Positions 47,547 to 57,289 are shown, numbered from the stretch's first letter. The stretch: 64,000 bases of DNA from an uncultured Oleiphilaceae bacterium (GCA_913060665.1 CAJXUY010000001.1:409603-473602); one strand, 5' to 3'. Made by a program: numbers and translations. The notes: generated by a model from the sequence alone, not told the origin.

Positions 47547-50500
47547 CTACACTGATGCGACAGTAAACTCTGTTCCTGCATCAACTGTTTCTGATATCAC
47601 TACAAGGGCCTGACCTGCTGTGACAGCTTGCCCCCCGCTTAACAAGACATGCGTTATTTCTCCATCGGCCGTCGCATGAACTGCAATTTCCATCTTCATA
47701 GATTCCAGAACCATGAGTACCTGCCCGGCTTTCACTTGATCACCCACTTGTGCTTCTGTTTGCCAGACACTCCCTGAAACCGGGCTATCAACCACGACAC
47801 TTTCTTCTGGCCAATCATTGTCGGTCAACGTGTTTTCCTGCTCTTTGACTTCATAGTTGAATTGACCATCTCTATGCCAACGCGCAAGTTCTTCGTCAAA
47901 AGCAGCGCCTCGCATGGCTGAAAACGCATCAATGGACTCCTTCTCTTGCGATAAAAAGGTAGTGTACTCACCCAAACTAAATTGACTCTCTTCTATACGA
48001 AGAGGGTAACGCCCTTGAGGGAAATTCTTGCGAATATCTACCAGTTCATCACTGCTCATTTCGTAAAAACGAATTTGATCGAAAAAACGCAGCAACCAAG
48101 GTTTTTCAAACTCGGCAGTCTGACGGTAGCGATTCCACATCTGCAAGGTTCTGCCAACAAACTGATATCCTCCTGGGCCTTCCATGCCATAAACGCATAG
48201 ATAAGAACCGCCTATACCGACGGAGTTTTCCGCCGTCCAAGTACGCGCAGGATTATATTTTGTGGTGACTAAGCGATGGCGCGGATCGACCGGCGTGGCA
48301 ACCGGCGCACCAAGGTAGACGTCACCCAACCCCATCACCAGATACGATGCATCAAAGACCATTTTCTTCACGTCATCAATGCTATTAAGCCCATTGATAC
48401 GACGAATAAATTCCAAGTTGCTGGGACACCAAGGTGCATTTTTTCGTACAGACTGATCGTACTTTTCGATTGCTTGACGACAAGCTTCATCATCCCAAGA
48501 AAGCGGAATATGCACGATCCGCGATGGCACGATCATCGACTCTACATTGTTGGATAGATATCTTTCCGCTTCCTTCAGGTATTCGAGCAATTCAGCCAAG
48601 GTCAATCGCTGACTATCATAGTGAACCTGTAAGGAACGAATACCCGGTGTAAGTTCTAGCATGCCAAATAACGGGGTTTCCTTTAGATACTGCATCAGCG
48701 CATGTGCGCGGAAACGTAATGCAATATCCAATACTTGCGCGCCATATTCGACAAGCAAAAAATGGTCTCCGGCGGCACGATAACACACATCAATACCCAC
48801 TTCCTGTTCACTCATTTCACCCAGAATGGGCGTCATGTTTGCCAAGCTCACAGGTTTAAGAAAGGATGCTTTAGCGTCTAGTGCCTGCAGCTCTTCAGCT
48901 TGCTTCAGCTCTTCTGCAACGGCATCTTGAATTGAGACTGGCTCAAACCGTAACTTGTCTCCCGCGCGTAACTGACCAAGCTTCCATAGATCCGCTTGAA
49001 TGACGGTCGCAGGGCATACAAAGCCACCTAGCGACGGACCGTCTGGGCCAAGTATCACAGGCATATCACCTGTAAAATCGATGGTTCCAAAAGCATATGC
49101 GTTATCGTGAATATTGGAAGGATGCAAACCCGCCTCACCGCCATTATCACGAGCCCACTCTGGCTTCGGCCCAATCAATCGCACGCCAGTTCGACTGGAG
49201 TTGTAGTGCACTTCCCACTCGTGGACAAAGAAGGTTTCGATATCCGTGTCTGTAAAGAAATCTGGCGCGCCATGCGGCCCATAAATCACCCGTAAAACCC
49301 ACGTACTTCCAATTTGAGGTAAGAGATTGTCTGGCAAGGCCTGAATGGGCGCGTTGCCGACTTGATCATCTAAATGCAGTACATCACCCACGCGCAAAGC
49401 ACGACCATTGTGGCCGCCAAACTGGCCGAGTATGAATGTAGATTTTGAGCCAAGATAATCGGGGCATTGGATTCCACCGCGAACAGCTAGATATGCGCGA
49501 GCGCCTTCGGATTTAACACGCCCAAGATCCAAAGTTTGGCCGGCTTGAATCTCTATAACCTGCCACATTGGAATTGTCTCGCCCGCGCATTTTGCATCAA
49601 TGTCTGCCCCGGCTAAAACAATTTGAGTGGTCTGACTGAATTTAAGCCTTGGGCCTTGCATCGTGATCTCGATCCCCGCTGCATCATTGCTATTCTCTAG
49701 CAAACGATTCGCTAAGCAGAAAGATCGATTATCAAAGGGGCCAGAAGGCGGAACACCCACGTCCCAATACCCTGAGCGAGCAGGATAATCTTGCAGTGTT
49801 GTTTGTGTGCCGCCTTGTAAAACGTCGATACGCGCCGGCGAGAAACAAAAGTCATTCAGATAACGCGTCGTCACTTCTCCGCGTAGCAATACGGGGTCTA
49901 TCGTTAGTGTCCGCAAGTAGTCTAAATTCGTCTCACTGCCATAGAGCTTCGACGCACTCAATGTGGTGTGTAGTTTTGCCAACGCGATTGAACGGTCTTC
50001 TGCATGCACGATGACTTTCGCCAACATCGGATCAAAATATGGCGATACTTCAATACCTGATTCGACCCAATGGTCGATGCGAATACCCTCACCTTCTGGA
50101 AACGCCACTTGGGTAAGTAAACCGGCGCAAGGCTGGAACTCCCGGTAAGGGTCTTCAGCATAAATCCGCACTTGAACAGCATGGCCAGATGGGCTCAGTT
50201 GATCACGCTTTTGGCCAAGCTGCATATCGTCACCGGCCGCTAAGCAAAGCATCCATGAAACAAGGTCGATGCCATAAACTTCCTCTGTCACACCGTGCTC
50301 AACCTGTAAACGGGTGTTTACTTCTAAGAAGTAAAATTCATCCGAGTCAGCATCATAAATAAACTCAACGGTGCCTGCATTGCAATATGATACGCTGGCT
50401 AATAACTCTTCCGCCGTGCGGTGTAATTTAGCTCTTACATCATCGGTTAAACGCGGCGCAGGGCATTCTTCAATCACCTTTTGGTTGCGTCGCTGACTGG

Positions 50501-51185
50501 AGCAATCGCGCTCACCAATGGCTAAGGCTTCGCCTTTGCCATCGGCAAATACTTGTACTTCGATGTGCCGCGCACGGGCGATAAATTTCTCAATAAACAC
50601 GCCGTCGTCGGCAAAATTGTTTGCGCCAAGGCGCTTAACTGCATCAAATGCACCACGGAGTTCTTCTTCGGAATGGCAAAGCTGCATACCAATTCCACCG
50701 CCGCCCGCAGTACTTTTTAACATCACCGGATAGCCAATGTTAGCGGCAGCGTCCACGGCATTTTCGAGATCAGTGAGAAGATCTGTTCCAGGAGAAAGCG
50801 GAACTTGGGCATTTTGCGCGAGCTCTCTCGCTTTATGTTTTAAACCGAATACCTCCATATGCTCGGCACTCGGCCCAATAAATACGATGCCTTCAGCTTC
50901 ACAGCGGCGCACGAAAAACGCGTTTTCGCTTAGGAAGCCATAGCCTGGGTGAATCGCTTGCGCTCCTGATTCTTTGGCGGCTTTAATCAGTTGATCAACA
51001 TCCAGATAAGTCGATGCCGCAGGGCCATCGCCTAAGCAATATACCTCGTCGGCATGGCGAACGTGCAAACTATTTTCATCGCTTTGCGCATAAACCGCGA
51101 CAGACCCAATACCCATCTGCTTCAAGGTACGAATAATTCGAACGGCGATGGCACCACGATTCGCAATAAGAACTTTGGAAAACAT
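47547..51185 (-). CDS. Guanidine carboxylase (annotated elsewhere as urea carboxylase)
   Basis: Biotin-dependent carboxylase of 1212 aa. Domains in order: biotin carboxylase (1-450; ATP-grasp, TAGGGGIGM near 159-167, LEVNTRLQVEHGVTE), carboxyltransferase (about 460-1100) and biotin carrier with ESMKM at 1161-1165 (Lys1164 biotinylated). In the carboxyltransferase GGEAGLHPSNIHD is followed by GTIDFTGD. By my recollection Asp703 here replaces an Asn conserved in true urea carboxylases (Asn1330 of the Kluyveromyces lactis enzyme), the change linked to guanidine use. The operon riboswitch and DUF1989 partners agree. Product: carboxyguanidine. Confidence 0.88.
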   Translation of the reverse strand: MFSKVLIANRGAIAVRIIRTLKQMGIGSVAVYAQSDENSLHVRHADEVYCLGDGPAASTYLDVDQLIKAAKESGAQAIHPGYGFLSENAFFVRRCEAEGIVFIGPSAEHMEVFGLKHKARELAQNAQVPLSPGTDLLTDLENAVDAAANIGYPVMLKSTAGGGGIGMQLCHSEEELRGAFDAVKRLGANNFADDGVFIEKFIARARHIEVQVFADGKGEALAIGERDCSSQRRNQKVIEECPAPRLTDDVRAKLHRTAEELLASVSYCNAGTVEFIYDADSDEFYFLEVNTRLQVEHGVTEEVYGIDLVSWMLCLAAGDDMQLGQKRDQLSPSGHAVQVRIYAEDPYREFQPCAGLLTQVAFPEGEGIRIDHWVESGIEVSPYFDPMLAKVIVHAEDRSIALAKLHTTLSASKLYGSETNLDYLRTLTIDPVLLRGEVTTRYLNDFCFSPARIDVLQGGTQTTLQDYPARSGYWDVGVPPSGPFDNRSFCLANRLLENSNDAAGIEITMQGPRLKFSQTTQIVLAGADIDAKCAGETIPMWQVIEIQAGQTLDLGRVKSEGARAYLAVRGGIQCPDYLGSKSTFILGQFGGHNGRALRVGDVLHLDDQVGNAPIQALPDNLLPQIGSTWVLRVIYGPHGAPDFFTDTDIETFFVHEWEVHYNSSRTGVRLIGPKPEWARDNGGEAGLHPSNIHDNAYAFGTIDFTGDMPVILGPDGPSLGGFVCPATVIQADLWKLGQLRAGDKLRFEPVSIQDAVAEELKQAEELQALDAKASFLKPVSLANMTPILGEMSEQEVGIDVCYRAAGDHFLLVEYGAQVLDIALRFRAHALMQYLKETPLFGMLELTPGIRSLQVHYDSQRLTLAELLEYLKEAERYLSNNVESMIVPSRIVHIPLSWDDEACRQAIEKYDQSVRKNAPWCPSNLEFIRRINGLNSIDDVKKMVFDASYLVMGLGDVYLGAPVATPVDPRHRLVTTKYNPARTWTAENSVGIGGSYLCVYGMEGPGGYQFVGRTLQMWNRYRQTAEFEKPWLLRFFDQIRFYEMSSDELVDIRKNFPQGRYPLRIEESQFSLGEYTTFLSQEKESIDAFSAMRGAAFDEELARWHRDGQFNYEVKEQENTLTDNDWPEESVVVDSPVSGSVWQTEAQVGDQVKAGQVLMVLESMKMEIAVHATADGEITHVLLSGGQAVTAGQALVVISETVDAGTEFTVASV

Positions 51186-51278
51186 GCTTACCTTGTTCGG
51201 GTCGTCCCGAGAAGTCTATACAACGATGGCCGTCCATCGAGGTTTTCGAAAGAACTTGTCAGCGGAGCTGACTGTTTA

Positions 51279-51950
51279 TCAGACAGCTATGTCTTCGGAT
51301 TGACCGGTTAAATCACTCCACACTAAATATTCAATAGGCGTTGGGTTGTAACCATTACAAGGGTTATTCAATTGCGGGCAATTCGAGATCAACACGATCA
51401 CATCAATTTCGGCGCGTAACTCGACATATTTCCCGGAACCTGAAATACCATCTTCAAAGGTGAGACCACCTTCTGTTGTGACCGGCACGTTCATAAAGAA
51501 GTTAATGTTGTGGCCAATATCGCGCTTACTGATACCATATTCTGGGTTCTCGGCAACCGCTAACATCCAGCTATCTCGGCAAGAGTGCATGCATCGTTTT
51601 TCGAGGTCATAACGCACGGTGTTACTCTCGGTTGCGCAGGCCCCTCCCAATGTATCATGACGACCACATGTGTCTGCCACTATTTCGAGCAAGACATTAT
51701 TCTCATTAGAGCGAAGCTTAGAGCCAGTAGTTAAGTAAACATTGCCTTGCTCACGAATTGTATCCGTCGCACTGTAGCGTTCTTGCGGATTATTCGCGTT
51801 GAAGAAAAGCGTATCGGCCGCTTGGTTACCTTCGATATCTAAGATTCGGAAAGTCTCACCTGCTTTCACAACACCAAAGTAATAGTCGCCTGCATCAACA
51901 ATTTCACGACAGATGGCTTGTTCAGTTTTTAAATTACTTTCAGTCAACAT
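51279..51950 (-). CDS. Carboxyguanidine deiminase subunit (DUF1989, second of pair)
   Basis: 223-residue DUF1989 protein of the type once called urea carboxylase-associated protein 2. This pair was later shown to form carboxyguanidine deiminase (CgdAB), which turns carboxyguanidine into allophanate and ammonia. [16 protein letters not shown] N-terminus, [19 protein letters not shown] and cysteine-containing segments ([18 protein letters not shown]) are seen. Three bases separate it from its partner. Which is CgdA and which CgdB is not assigned here. Confidence 0.85.
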   Translation of the reverse strand: MLTESNLKTEQAICREIVDAGDYYFGVVKAGETFRILDIEGNQAADTLFFNANNPQERYSATDTIREQGNVYLTTGSKLRSNENNVLLEIVADTCGRHDTLGGACATESNTVRYDLEKRCMHSCRDSWMLAVAENPEYGISKRDIGHNINFFMNVPVTTEGGLTFEDGISGSGKYVELRAEIDVIVLISNCPQLNNPCNGYNPTPIEYLVWSDLTGQSEDIAV

Positions 51951-51953
51951 CGT

Positions 51954-52748
51954 TTAGCCCTCCATCTTAGCTAGGGTTGGATTTGACTCCGTCAGAGACT
52001 CTGACATCACTTGCTCACTCGGTAGCCCGATATGATAGAGTGCATTATTCGCAAAACCTCTGCCGTTCTCTGGGCGATAGTTTTTGCAGTAATCATCTTC
52101 GCTAACAGGCATTGCTACACCGAGTTCAATAGATACTATTTTGTCTGGATATTCATCTGATTGATCTAGCGGGTGTGGACAGGTATGCAACAACACCAAC
52201 GTATCCATCTCAAATCGTAACGTAAGGTAATCACCGGGGCTGGAATGCTCTGAGCTGAGGCTCATATCACCCAATTCATTAACGTCAACTTTGCTAAACC
52301 AATTAATATTGGCCGCTAAGTCTGGTGCGCCAAGGCCATATTTCGCGAGCTCAACAAGAAAGGCATCATAGCCATTTTGCTTCCAGGTATTGTGATGTCT
52401 CTGGTAATCACGTACGCCCCATTTGGTTTCAATATGCGAGGCGTGCGAGTTGCCTGATACCGTCTCGTGCCAACCTAGATTATCCTCAACAATAGACGCA
52501 AAAATGCGTCCCATATCGGAATACAAACAGTTGCCTTTAGTGAGCTTAAACGTGTGTTGGCACTTTAGTGTATCTGGTGCGTTGTAACGTTCTAGTAGGT
52601 TCTCTGGGTTGTAAAACAACATGCCAACGTTGGCATTACCTGTTAGATCTGTCAGTCGCATAATGCTGCCTCGGCGCATTTTTAGGGACCAGTGCGAGCC
52701 CGATGTCTGCTCAGTTTTGTATGCAATCGAACGGATATATTCGCTCAT
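51954..52748 (-). CDS. Carboxyguanidine deiminase subunit (DUF1989, first of pair)
   Basis: 264-residue DUF1989 protein, the urea carboxylase-associated protein 1 type. LTDLTGNANVGMLFYNPENLLERYNAPDTLK and SGNSHASHIETKWG are family text; a conserved HTCPHPLDQ segment lies near the C-terminus. It probably forms a heteromer with the next gene and acts directly after guanidine carboxylase. It sits between the transporter and carboxylase genes, the usual order. Confidence 0.85.
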   Translation of the reverse strand: MSEYIRSIAYKTEQTSGSHWSLKMRRGSIMRLTDLTGNANVGMLFYNPENLLERYNAPDTLKCQHTFKLTKGNCLYSDMGRIFASIVEDNLGWHETVSGNSHASHIETKWGVRDYQRHHNTWKQNGYDAFLVELAKYGLGAPDLAANINWFSKVDVNELGDMSLSSEHSSPGDYLTLRFEMDTLVLLHTCPHPLDQSDEYPDKIVSIELGVAMPVSEDDYCKNYRPENGRGFANNALYHIGLPSEQVMSESLTESNPTLAKMEG

Positions 52749-52832
52749 TAATTTTTCCTAATTTACCGTCTTTGTTTAACAAGGTAATCTAAATTAGTTG
52801 ATTACTCAGCGGGTTTAAACAATCACCTCGGT

Positions 52833-53687
52833 CTAAGCCACTTGTACGTCCGATACCGGACGAATCTCATCATCAATTTGCTGATAAAGCGCGTGATCTA
52901 CCTGGCCCACCTGAAGGTCATATGTGATACCAGCTCCGTAGCGCTGGGGTGCGTGTGGGTCGTGCCTTAGCTTGTCGAAAACCCATAAACGCGACCCCAA
53001 GTAAAAGCCTTCTTTCAGGTCGTGCGTCACCATGAAAACAGTCAGTTTGAGCTCCTTCCACAAGGTCAGAACTAGCTCATGCATATCTGCTCTAATACCC
53101 GGATCAAGTGCCCCAAATGGCTCGTCTAGTAACAGTATGCGAGGTTGCCCAAGAAGCGCTTGCGCGATTGCTAGCCGCTGCTTCATCCCACCAGACAATT
53201 CATCTGGGTATTTGTTAAGCGCATGCCCTAACCCCACTTGCTCTAGGATTTCAGAGGCGTCTTTCTTAGCTTGCGTTCGACTTGCTCCAAACAGAAACCC
53301 CGTTAGGCCTTTCGCCTTGAAGGCTTTCGCCGCCATCACATTTTCTAACACACTCATGTGGGGAAAGACTGAGTATTGCTGAAATACGATGCCGCGATCA
53401 GACCCTGGCTCAGATGGAATAGGCTTACCGTGCAACAAAATTTCACCCGAGCTTGGTTCAGCCGTGCCTAGCAACATGTTAAGAAACGTGCTTTTACCAC
53501 AACCAGAGGCACCCACTAAGGTGACAAATTCACCTTCATGAACCGTTTTATTGAGTCGTTCAAGCACCACGTTGTCCCCATATTGTTTACCTACGTTGTT
53601 CACCTGAATCATTGGCACGGAATTTCCCTTACCTTCGATGGGTTCGAGGTTGTTGGTATTGGGAGAGGTATTCGTGTTGTTATTCAT
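52833..53687 (-). CDS. Guanidine-operon ABC transporter ATPase
   Basis: 284-residue nitrate/taurine-type ATPase. Walker A GASGCGKSTFLN, signature LSGGMKQRLAIAQAL, Walker B ILLLDEPFGALDP, H-loop MVTHDLKEGF. A ~30-residue Asn-rich N-terminus (NNNTNTSPNTNN) precedes the domain. Overlaps the permease gene by four bases (ATGA). Confidence 0.92.
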   Translation of the reverse strand: MNNNTNTSPNTNNLEPIEGKGNSVPMIQVNNVGKQYGDNVVLERLNKTVHEGEFVTLVGASGCGKSTFLNMLLGTAEPSSGEILLHGKPIPSEPGSDRGIVFQQYSVFPHMSVLENVMAAKAFKAKGLTGFLFGASRTQAKKDASEILEQVGLGHALNKYPDELSGGMKQRLAIAQALLGQPRILLLDEPFGALDPGIRADMHELVLTLWKELKLTVFMVTHDLKEGFYLGSRLWVFDKLRHDPHAPQRYGAGITYDLQVGQVDHALYQQIDDEIRPVSDVQVA

Positions 53688-54505
53688 TTCTTGGCTCCGG
53701 TTTCGTGCCAGGGGAATAAAAAGGTACTCAGGTTTTTAAGGCCTACATCAATAAAGAATGCTAAAAAGGTTATCCAGGCAACGTAGGGCAAAATTACATC
53801 CATCGCCATATAACGCCGCACTAGGAATATGCGATAACCAAGCCCGTCCGTTGACGCAACCGCTTCAGCGGCAATTAGAAACAACCAACCTGCACCCAGC
53901 GACAAACGTACCGCTTCAATTAATTTAGGGAGTATTTGCGGGAGAATAACTCTCATCAATATTTGCGAGGTATTAGCCCCAAGCGTTTGCGCCTTAACGA
54001 GCTGTTCAAAAGGAATCTCTTGCGTACGGCGCTGTAAATCTCGCGCTATAAACGGCGTGATGCCAATCGCTATCAATATAATCTTCGAAGATTCGCCCAA
54101 CCCAAATAAAATAAATAGAACCGGCAGAATAGCGAGGGGAGGAATCAGTGATACCACGGTTAACAATGGCGACACCCCAGCACTAAACATCGGCACTGCA
54201 CCGGTAAACATGCCCAGCAATAAACCAATACCCGCTGCAATTAACACCCCAATGCTTAGCCGGAAAAGGCTGCTCGCCGTATCCTGCCAAAAGAGATATT
54301 CACCCGTTCGTTTACTTGGCTCGAATGCCATTCGTTCAATCCCATCGCCTATTTGCGCGAAACTAGGCAAAAGCTTGTCGTTCGGGTTGACCTCTAGTCG
54401 CGCGTCAGATGACGCAATATAGACAAGCAATAACAGCGCAAATGGAAGTAGCCCAAGGAACAAATGCATTGTTCTGTTTGGCTGATGGTTAATGAGTTTT
54501 TTCAT
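53684..54505 (-). CDS. Guanidine-operon ABC transporter permease
   Basis: 273-residue SsuC/TauC-type permease with about six helices and the EAA loop (EQLVKAQTLGANTSQILMRVILPQILP). With the ATPase and binding protein it makes a complete importer, presumably for guanidine given the riboswitch. Experimental substrate is not known from the sequence. Confidence 0.9.
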   Translation of the reverse strand: MKKLINHQPNRTMHLFLGLLPFALLLLVYIASSDARLEVNPNDKLLPSFAQIGDGIERMAFEPSKRTGEYLFWQDTASSLFRLSIGVLIAAGIGLLLGMFTGAVPMFSAGVSPLLTVVSLIPPLAILPVLFILFGLGESSKIILIAIGITPFIARDLQRRTQEIPFEQLVKAQTLGANTSQILMRVILPQILPKLIEAVRLSLGAGWLFLIAAEAVASTDGLGYRIFLVRRYMAMDVILPYVAWITFLAFFIDVGLKNLSTFLFPWHETGAKK

Positions 54506-54627
54506 AATCGTCTCTTCACCTTCTCAATAATGGGCTGCCATGGGCGCAACTAAGATTGGTTTCGGTTAATGATTATCGGTAGGGTCACTTTCAAAACGAA
54601 ACGCTTTGGTTGATTGATTTTAAAGCT

Positions 54628-54654
54628 GCCGGAACGACTGAGAAGCGCTCCGGC
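54628..54654 (-). terminator. Hairpin between binding-protein and permease genes
   Basis: GCCGGA/TCCGGC stem with outer AAA/TTT pairs, in the 182-base gap after the binding-protein gene. Like the urtA-urtB hairpin it probably limits read-through, giving more binding protein than membrane parts. Confidence 0.5.
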
Positions 54655-54687
54655 TTTAAGTGATAGCAACTAATAGCCAGAGAAAAG

Positions 54688-55725
54688 CTATAGTTTGCCG
54701 TCTGCTGCCATTTGCATGTAGCTAGGATCGAAGCGGAACTTCACATTGCCAGTGTCACCAAAAGTACCAGCTGGCATTTCGACACCAATGAAACCCGCGT
54801 CTGGCGCACCATCGCCCAATAAGCCTTGCATGAACGAGAACTCCGCGACATTTTTCATGGTATCAACAAGCTTTTTGCTGTTCGTTAGATCGAGTGCAGC
54901 TGACGGCGCAAAGAACATTTCTGTACTGGCCAATTGCGCCTCATAGCCCGCCAAATCTGTACCAGACGCTTCGGCCATATATGTTTTCGCTGCAATGGCT
55001 TTGTTATCAGAACCCCCCATTAAAGCCATGATTTCATACCACGCACCCACTAAGGCCTTACCGAGTTTTGGATTTGCCGCTAGTGTTTCAGTATTAATCA
55101 CAAGTAGGTCAATGATTTCGCCAGGAATTTGTGAAGAATCGAATACCGTCGCTGAGCTCGGCATTGATTTAATTTCGCTTAAAAGAGGATTCCACGTCGC
55201 TACTGCAGTAACATCATCGGTACCGTATACCGCCACCATGTCAGCATCAGAAGTATTCACGACGGTAACGTCTTTTTCTGATAAACCAACTGATTCTAAA
55301 CCGCGTGCTAGCAAGTAATGCGAAACGCTCAACTCAACCAGGTTAACCTTCTGGCCTTTGATATCGGCGAGTGAGTCTTTGCCTTTTAACACAACGCCGT
55401 CGTTACCATTAGAGTAGTCACCTACAACCAGTGCCGTGCTATCAATTCCCCCTGCTGCTGGAATGGTCAACGCATCCATATTTGTCATGGTACATGCATC
55501 GAACTCACCCGCGCTGTATTGGTTAATCGACTCAATGTAATCATTGATCTGAACAACATCGATTTCGATGTCATATTTATCAGCCCATTTTTTGACGATG
55601 CCCTGCTCTGCACCGTATGCCCATGGCATCCAACCTACATAGATAGACCAGCATATTTTAAAGCTGTCAGCGTGTGACAATGAAGACACGGAAAGTAGCA
55701 GAATAAGTGCGGCGATACGTTTCAT
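54688..55725 (-). CDS. Guanidine-operon ABC substrate-binding protein
   Basis: 345 residues, signal peptide ending near SHADS (residue ~20), then KICWSIYVGWMPWAYGAEQGIVKKWADKY, the nitrate/taurine-type binding fold usually labelled putative urea ABC transporter binding protein. First gene behind the guanidine-I riboswitch; GAGAGG lies six bases before the ATG. Ligand most likely guanidinium. Confidence 0.88.
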   Translation of the reverse strand: MKRIAALILLLSVSSLSHADSFKICWSIYVGWMPWAYGAEQGIVKKWADKYDIEIDVVQINDYIESINQYSAGEFDACTMTNMDALTIPAAGGIDSTALVVGDYSNGNDGVVLKGKDSLADIKGQKVNLVELSVSHYLLARGLESVGLSEKDVTVVNTSDADMVAVYGTDDVTAVATWNPLLSEIKSMPSSATVFDSSQIPGEIIDLLVINTETLAANPKLGKALVGAWYEIMALMGGSDNKAIAAKTYMAEASGTDLAGYEAQLASTEMFFAPSAALDLTNSKKLVDTMKNVAEFSFMQGLLGDGAPDAGFIGVEMPAGTFGDTGNVKFRFDPSYMQMAADGKL

Positions 55726-55789
55726 GAAGAACCTCTCAGTTATTGCAAATCAGTTACACAAATTTTCGGAGTACCCTTGGACGAGCCAA

Positions 55790-55945
55790 GCTATTCTCCC
55801 GGGCTTTTATCCCGCCGTGTAACCTATGCTTTTTGTAGCCGTTAACGGCCAACTTAAAGGGGAGGTCGAATGCTCTCGGACCAGACATCAAGGCGCTTAT
55901 TACTTTGGATATAAAGCGCTTGATCGGAACCCTAGCTTTCTATTT
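55790..55945 (-). promoter_or_regulatory. Guanidine-I (ykkC) riboswitch
   Basis: On the minus strand, in order: CTAGGGTTCCG (55935-55925), TGGTCCGAGAG (55883-55873), and ACACGGCGGGATAAAAGCCC running into GGGAGAA (55820-55794). These are the three near-invariant blocks of the ykkC subtype 1 aptamer, which binds guanidinium. A short stem CTTGG/CCAAG (55790-55776) follows at once and may be part of the expression platform; no T tract is seen. The first gene starts 65 bases below. Confidence 0.95.
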
Positions 55946-56169
55946 AACAAATTGTGGTGTCCAGACTATCCAGGGTACGGACACTCAGACTTATGCAATT
56001 CTTGTTACAACCTACTTAATACTCATTTTATATCAGCAACTTAAACCTTAAAACCTAGTCAAGATAATGAAATTCATAAACCTGCAACGCACAGAATCGC
56101 ACCTAATACGCCCCATATTGGCTCATATTTCATTAACCCGTACTCCAAGAGTGCACTAGTATTTCGGCA

Positions 56170-56709
56170 GTAAACGGTAATTAAACCCCACGGCAGCAAT
56201 GCCTCTACCTCATCAACACTATTCACTCGTGGTAGCTCGGTGAACAGTTGCTTGAGATATGCGTAAGGATCGAGCCCATTAGCTTTAGCGGTTTCAATAA
56301 CGCTGTAGATCCTTGCACTGGCATGGACCCTTCTTGGAGTGTCACTAAACAAGTAGATCGTCAGGCGTGACCAGTATTTATGTAGATAATTCAGAGCCTT
56401 TCCGAGCAAGGTGGTTGGCGGCACAATAGGTAAGGTTTTATCCAGCCAGTGTCGCAGTTTTTTCAGCACGGCTTTCGCCTTTTCTTGTCGCATTTGATAA
56501 CGCGCTTCTGGTGTCGTACCTTGATAAGCACGCTCTAACCCATACTGTTTGCCAATCATGTCGATAGCGACATCAACCTTACCGCGTGTTTTGGCATTAG
56601 CTTTGGGTTGTGCTTTTTTAGCCTCCATAAACTTACGTCGGGCGTGAGCCATACAGTATCTTGATTTTATCTCGTTGACGATTGCAGAAAGCAAAAAGCG
56701 CTTTCTCAA
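56170..56709 (-). pseudogene. IS66 transposase TnpC, C-terminal fragment
   Basis: Reads MAHARRKFMEAKKAQPKANA, then FSDTPRRVHASARIYSVIETAKANGLDPYAYLKQLF, both late TnpC text. The catalytic middle is missing, with LHKYWSRLTIYLFSDTP showing an internal deletion, so it cannot work. The frame runs past the left inverted repeat to 56074. Confidence 0.8.
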
Positions 56710-56824
56710 AGGGATTCAACTCCATATCCGGTTCGACCAGGATGGCCAAACCGTTAATTGATTTTCTAAAGTCCACGGGGTCTTTATGCAAGTAGACGGT
56801 AACCGATAAGTCATCAGGCCTCAT
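56633..56824 (-). pseudogene. IS66 TnpB, N-terminal fragment
   Basis: MRPDDLSVTVYLHKDPVDFRKSINGLAILVE is TnpB text; intact TnpB is about 115 aa and goes on past NRQRDKIKILY. Here it breaks off at residue ~58 and joins TnpC sequence. Confidence 0.8.
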
Positions 56825-57138
56825 CTTGACAACGGGCCACTCGTCGTCATTTGAAATCGAAACTTACCCCAAGCAACGGATAAAGAGAAAGCAACAGGGT
56901 GTGGCCTTGCCGCTGCCAATTTTTGTGGCGGTGTAACGATGGTTTTTGCAAAGACCGTTGTTGGTGACCCCGTTTGCAGAAAGCCTTTGCGACGAAGTTC
57001 ATGTTTATAGCTGTAAAGCTGTGATACTTTTAGCCCATGATGGTTGCAGTAAGCTGGAGCGGATAGGTTCTTTTGATCACATTGCTTTATGTGGTTGAGC
57101 CAGTAGGCTTGTTTTTCTGTAAGTACTGCGTTGCTCAT
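56821..57138 (-). CDS. IS66 TnpA-like protein
   Basis: 105 residues, helix-turn-helix type (LNHIKQCDQKNLSAPAYCNHHGLKVSQLYSYKHELR). It overlaps tnpB by four bases as in intact IS66. Probably non-functional without the other subunits. Confidence 0.7.
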   Translation of the reverse strand: MSNAVLTEKQAYWLNHIKQCDQKNLSAPAYCNHHGLKVSQLYSYKHELRRKGFLQTGSPTTVFAKTIVTPPQKLAAARPHPVAFSLSVAWGKFRFQMTTSGPLSR

Positions 57139-57224
57139 GATTTTGCCTCATAATGAATGAGGCTTGAGCGTATTTGAATAACTTTGCAGATGTTAGATGG
57201 GGTTTATTGAGTGCTTACGTAGTA

Positions 57225-57276
57225 GTGACGGTCCAAACCAACTAGTTGGCTGACCATTGAACGCCTTGTTAGCTGA
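57225..57276 (-). repeat. attC half-site of the YefM-YoeB cassette
   Basis: On the minus strand, AGCTAACAAGGCGTTCAATGG begins 14 bases after the yoeB stop and looks like the left arm of an attC. The right arm is missing where IS66 begins. Confidence 0.5.
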
Positions 57277-57289
57277 ACAATTTTTGCCA

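Larger units (their letters stand above)
56170..57218 (-). mobile_element. Decayed IS66-family element
   Basis: Ends carry related inverted repeats beginning GTAAACGGTAATTAAACCCC (56170) and, inverted, GTAAGCACTCAATAAACCCC (57218). All three IS66 genes are recognisable but tnpB and tnpC are fused by a deletion. The 8-base flanks do not match, so no target duplication remains. It lies at the attC of the YefM-YoeB cassette. Confidence 0.8.

Noticed and set aside
47547..51185. True urea carboxylase
   Set aside because: The guanidine-I riboswitch, DUF1989 pair, a separate urease and Asp703 all favour guanidine; urea activity as a side reaction is not excluded.
54057..54422. A 121-residue plus-strand ORF inside the permease gene
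   Set aside because: Antisense shadow of a membrane protein; no start signal or known domain.
55826..56044. A 72-residue ORF upstream of the guanidine operon
   Set aside because: It overlaps the conserved riboswitch on the opposite strand.
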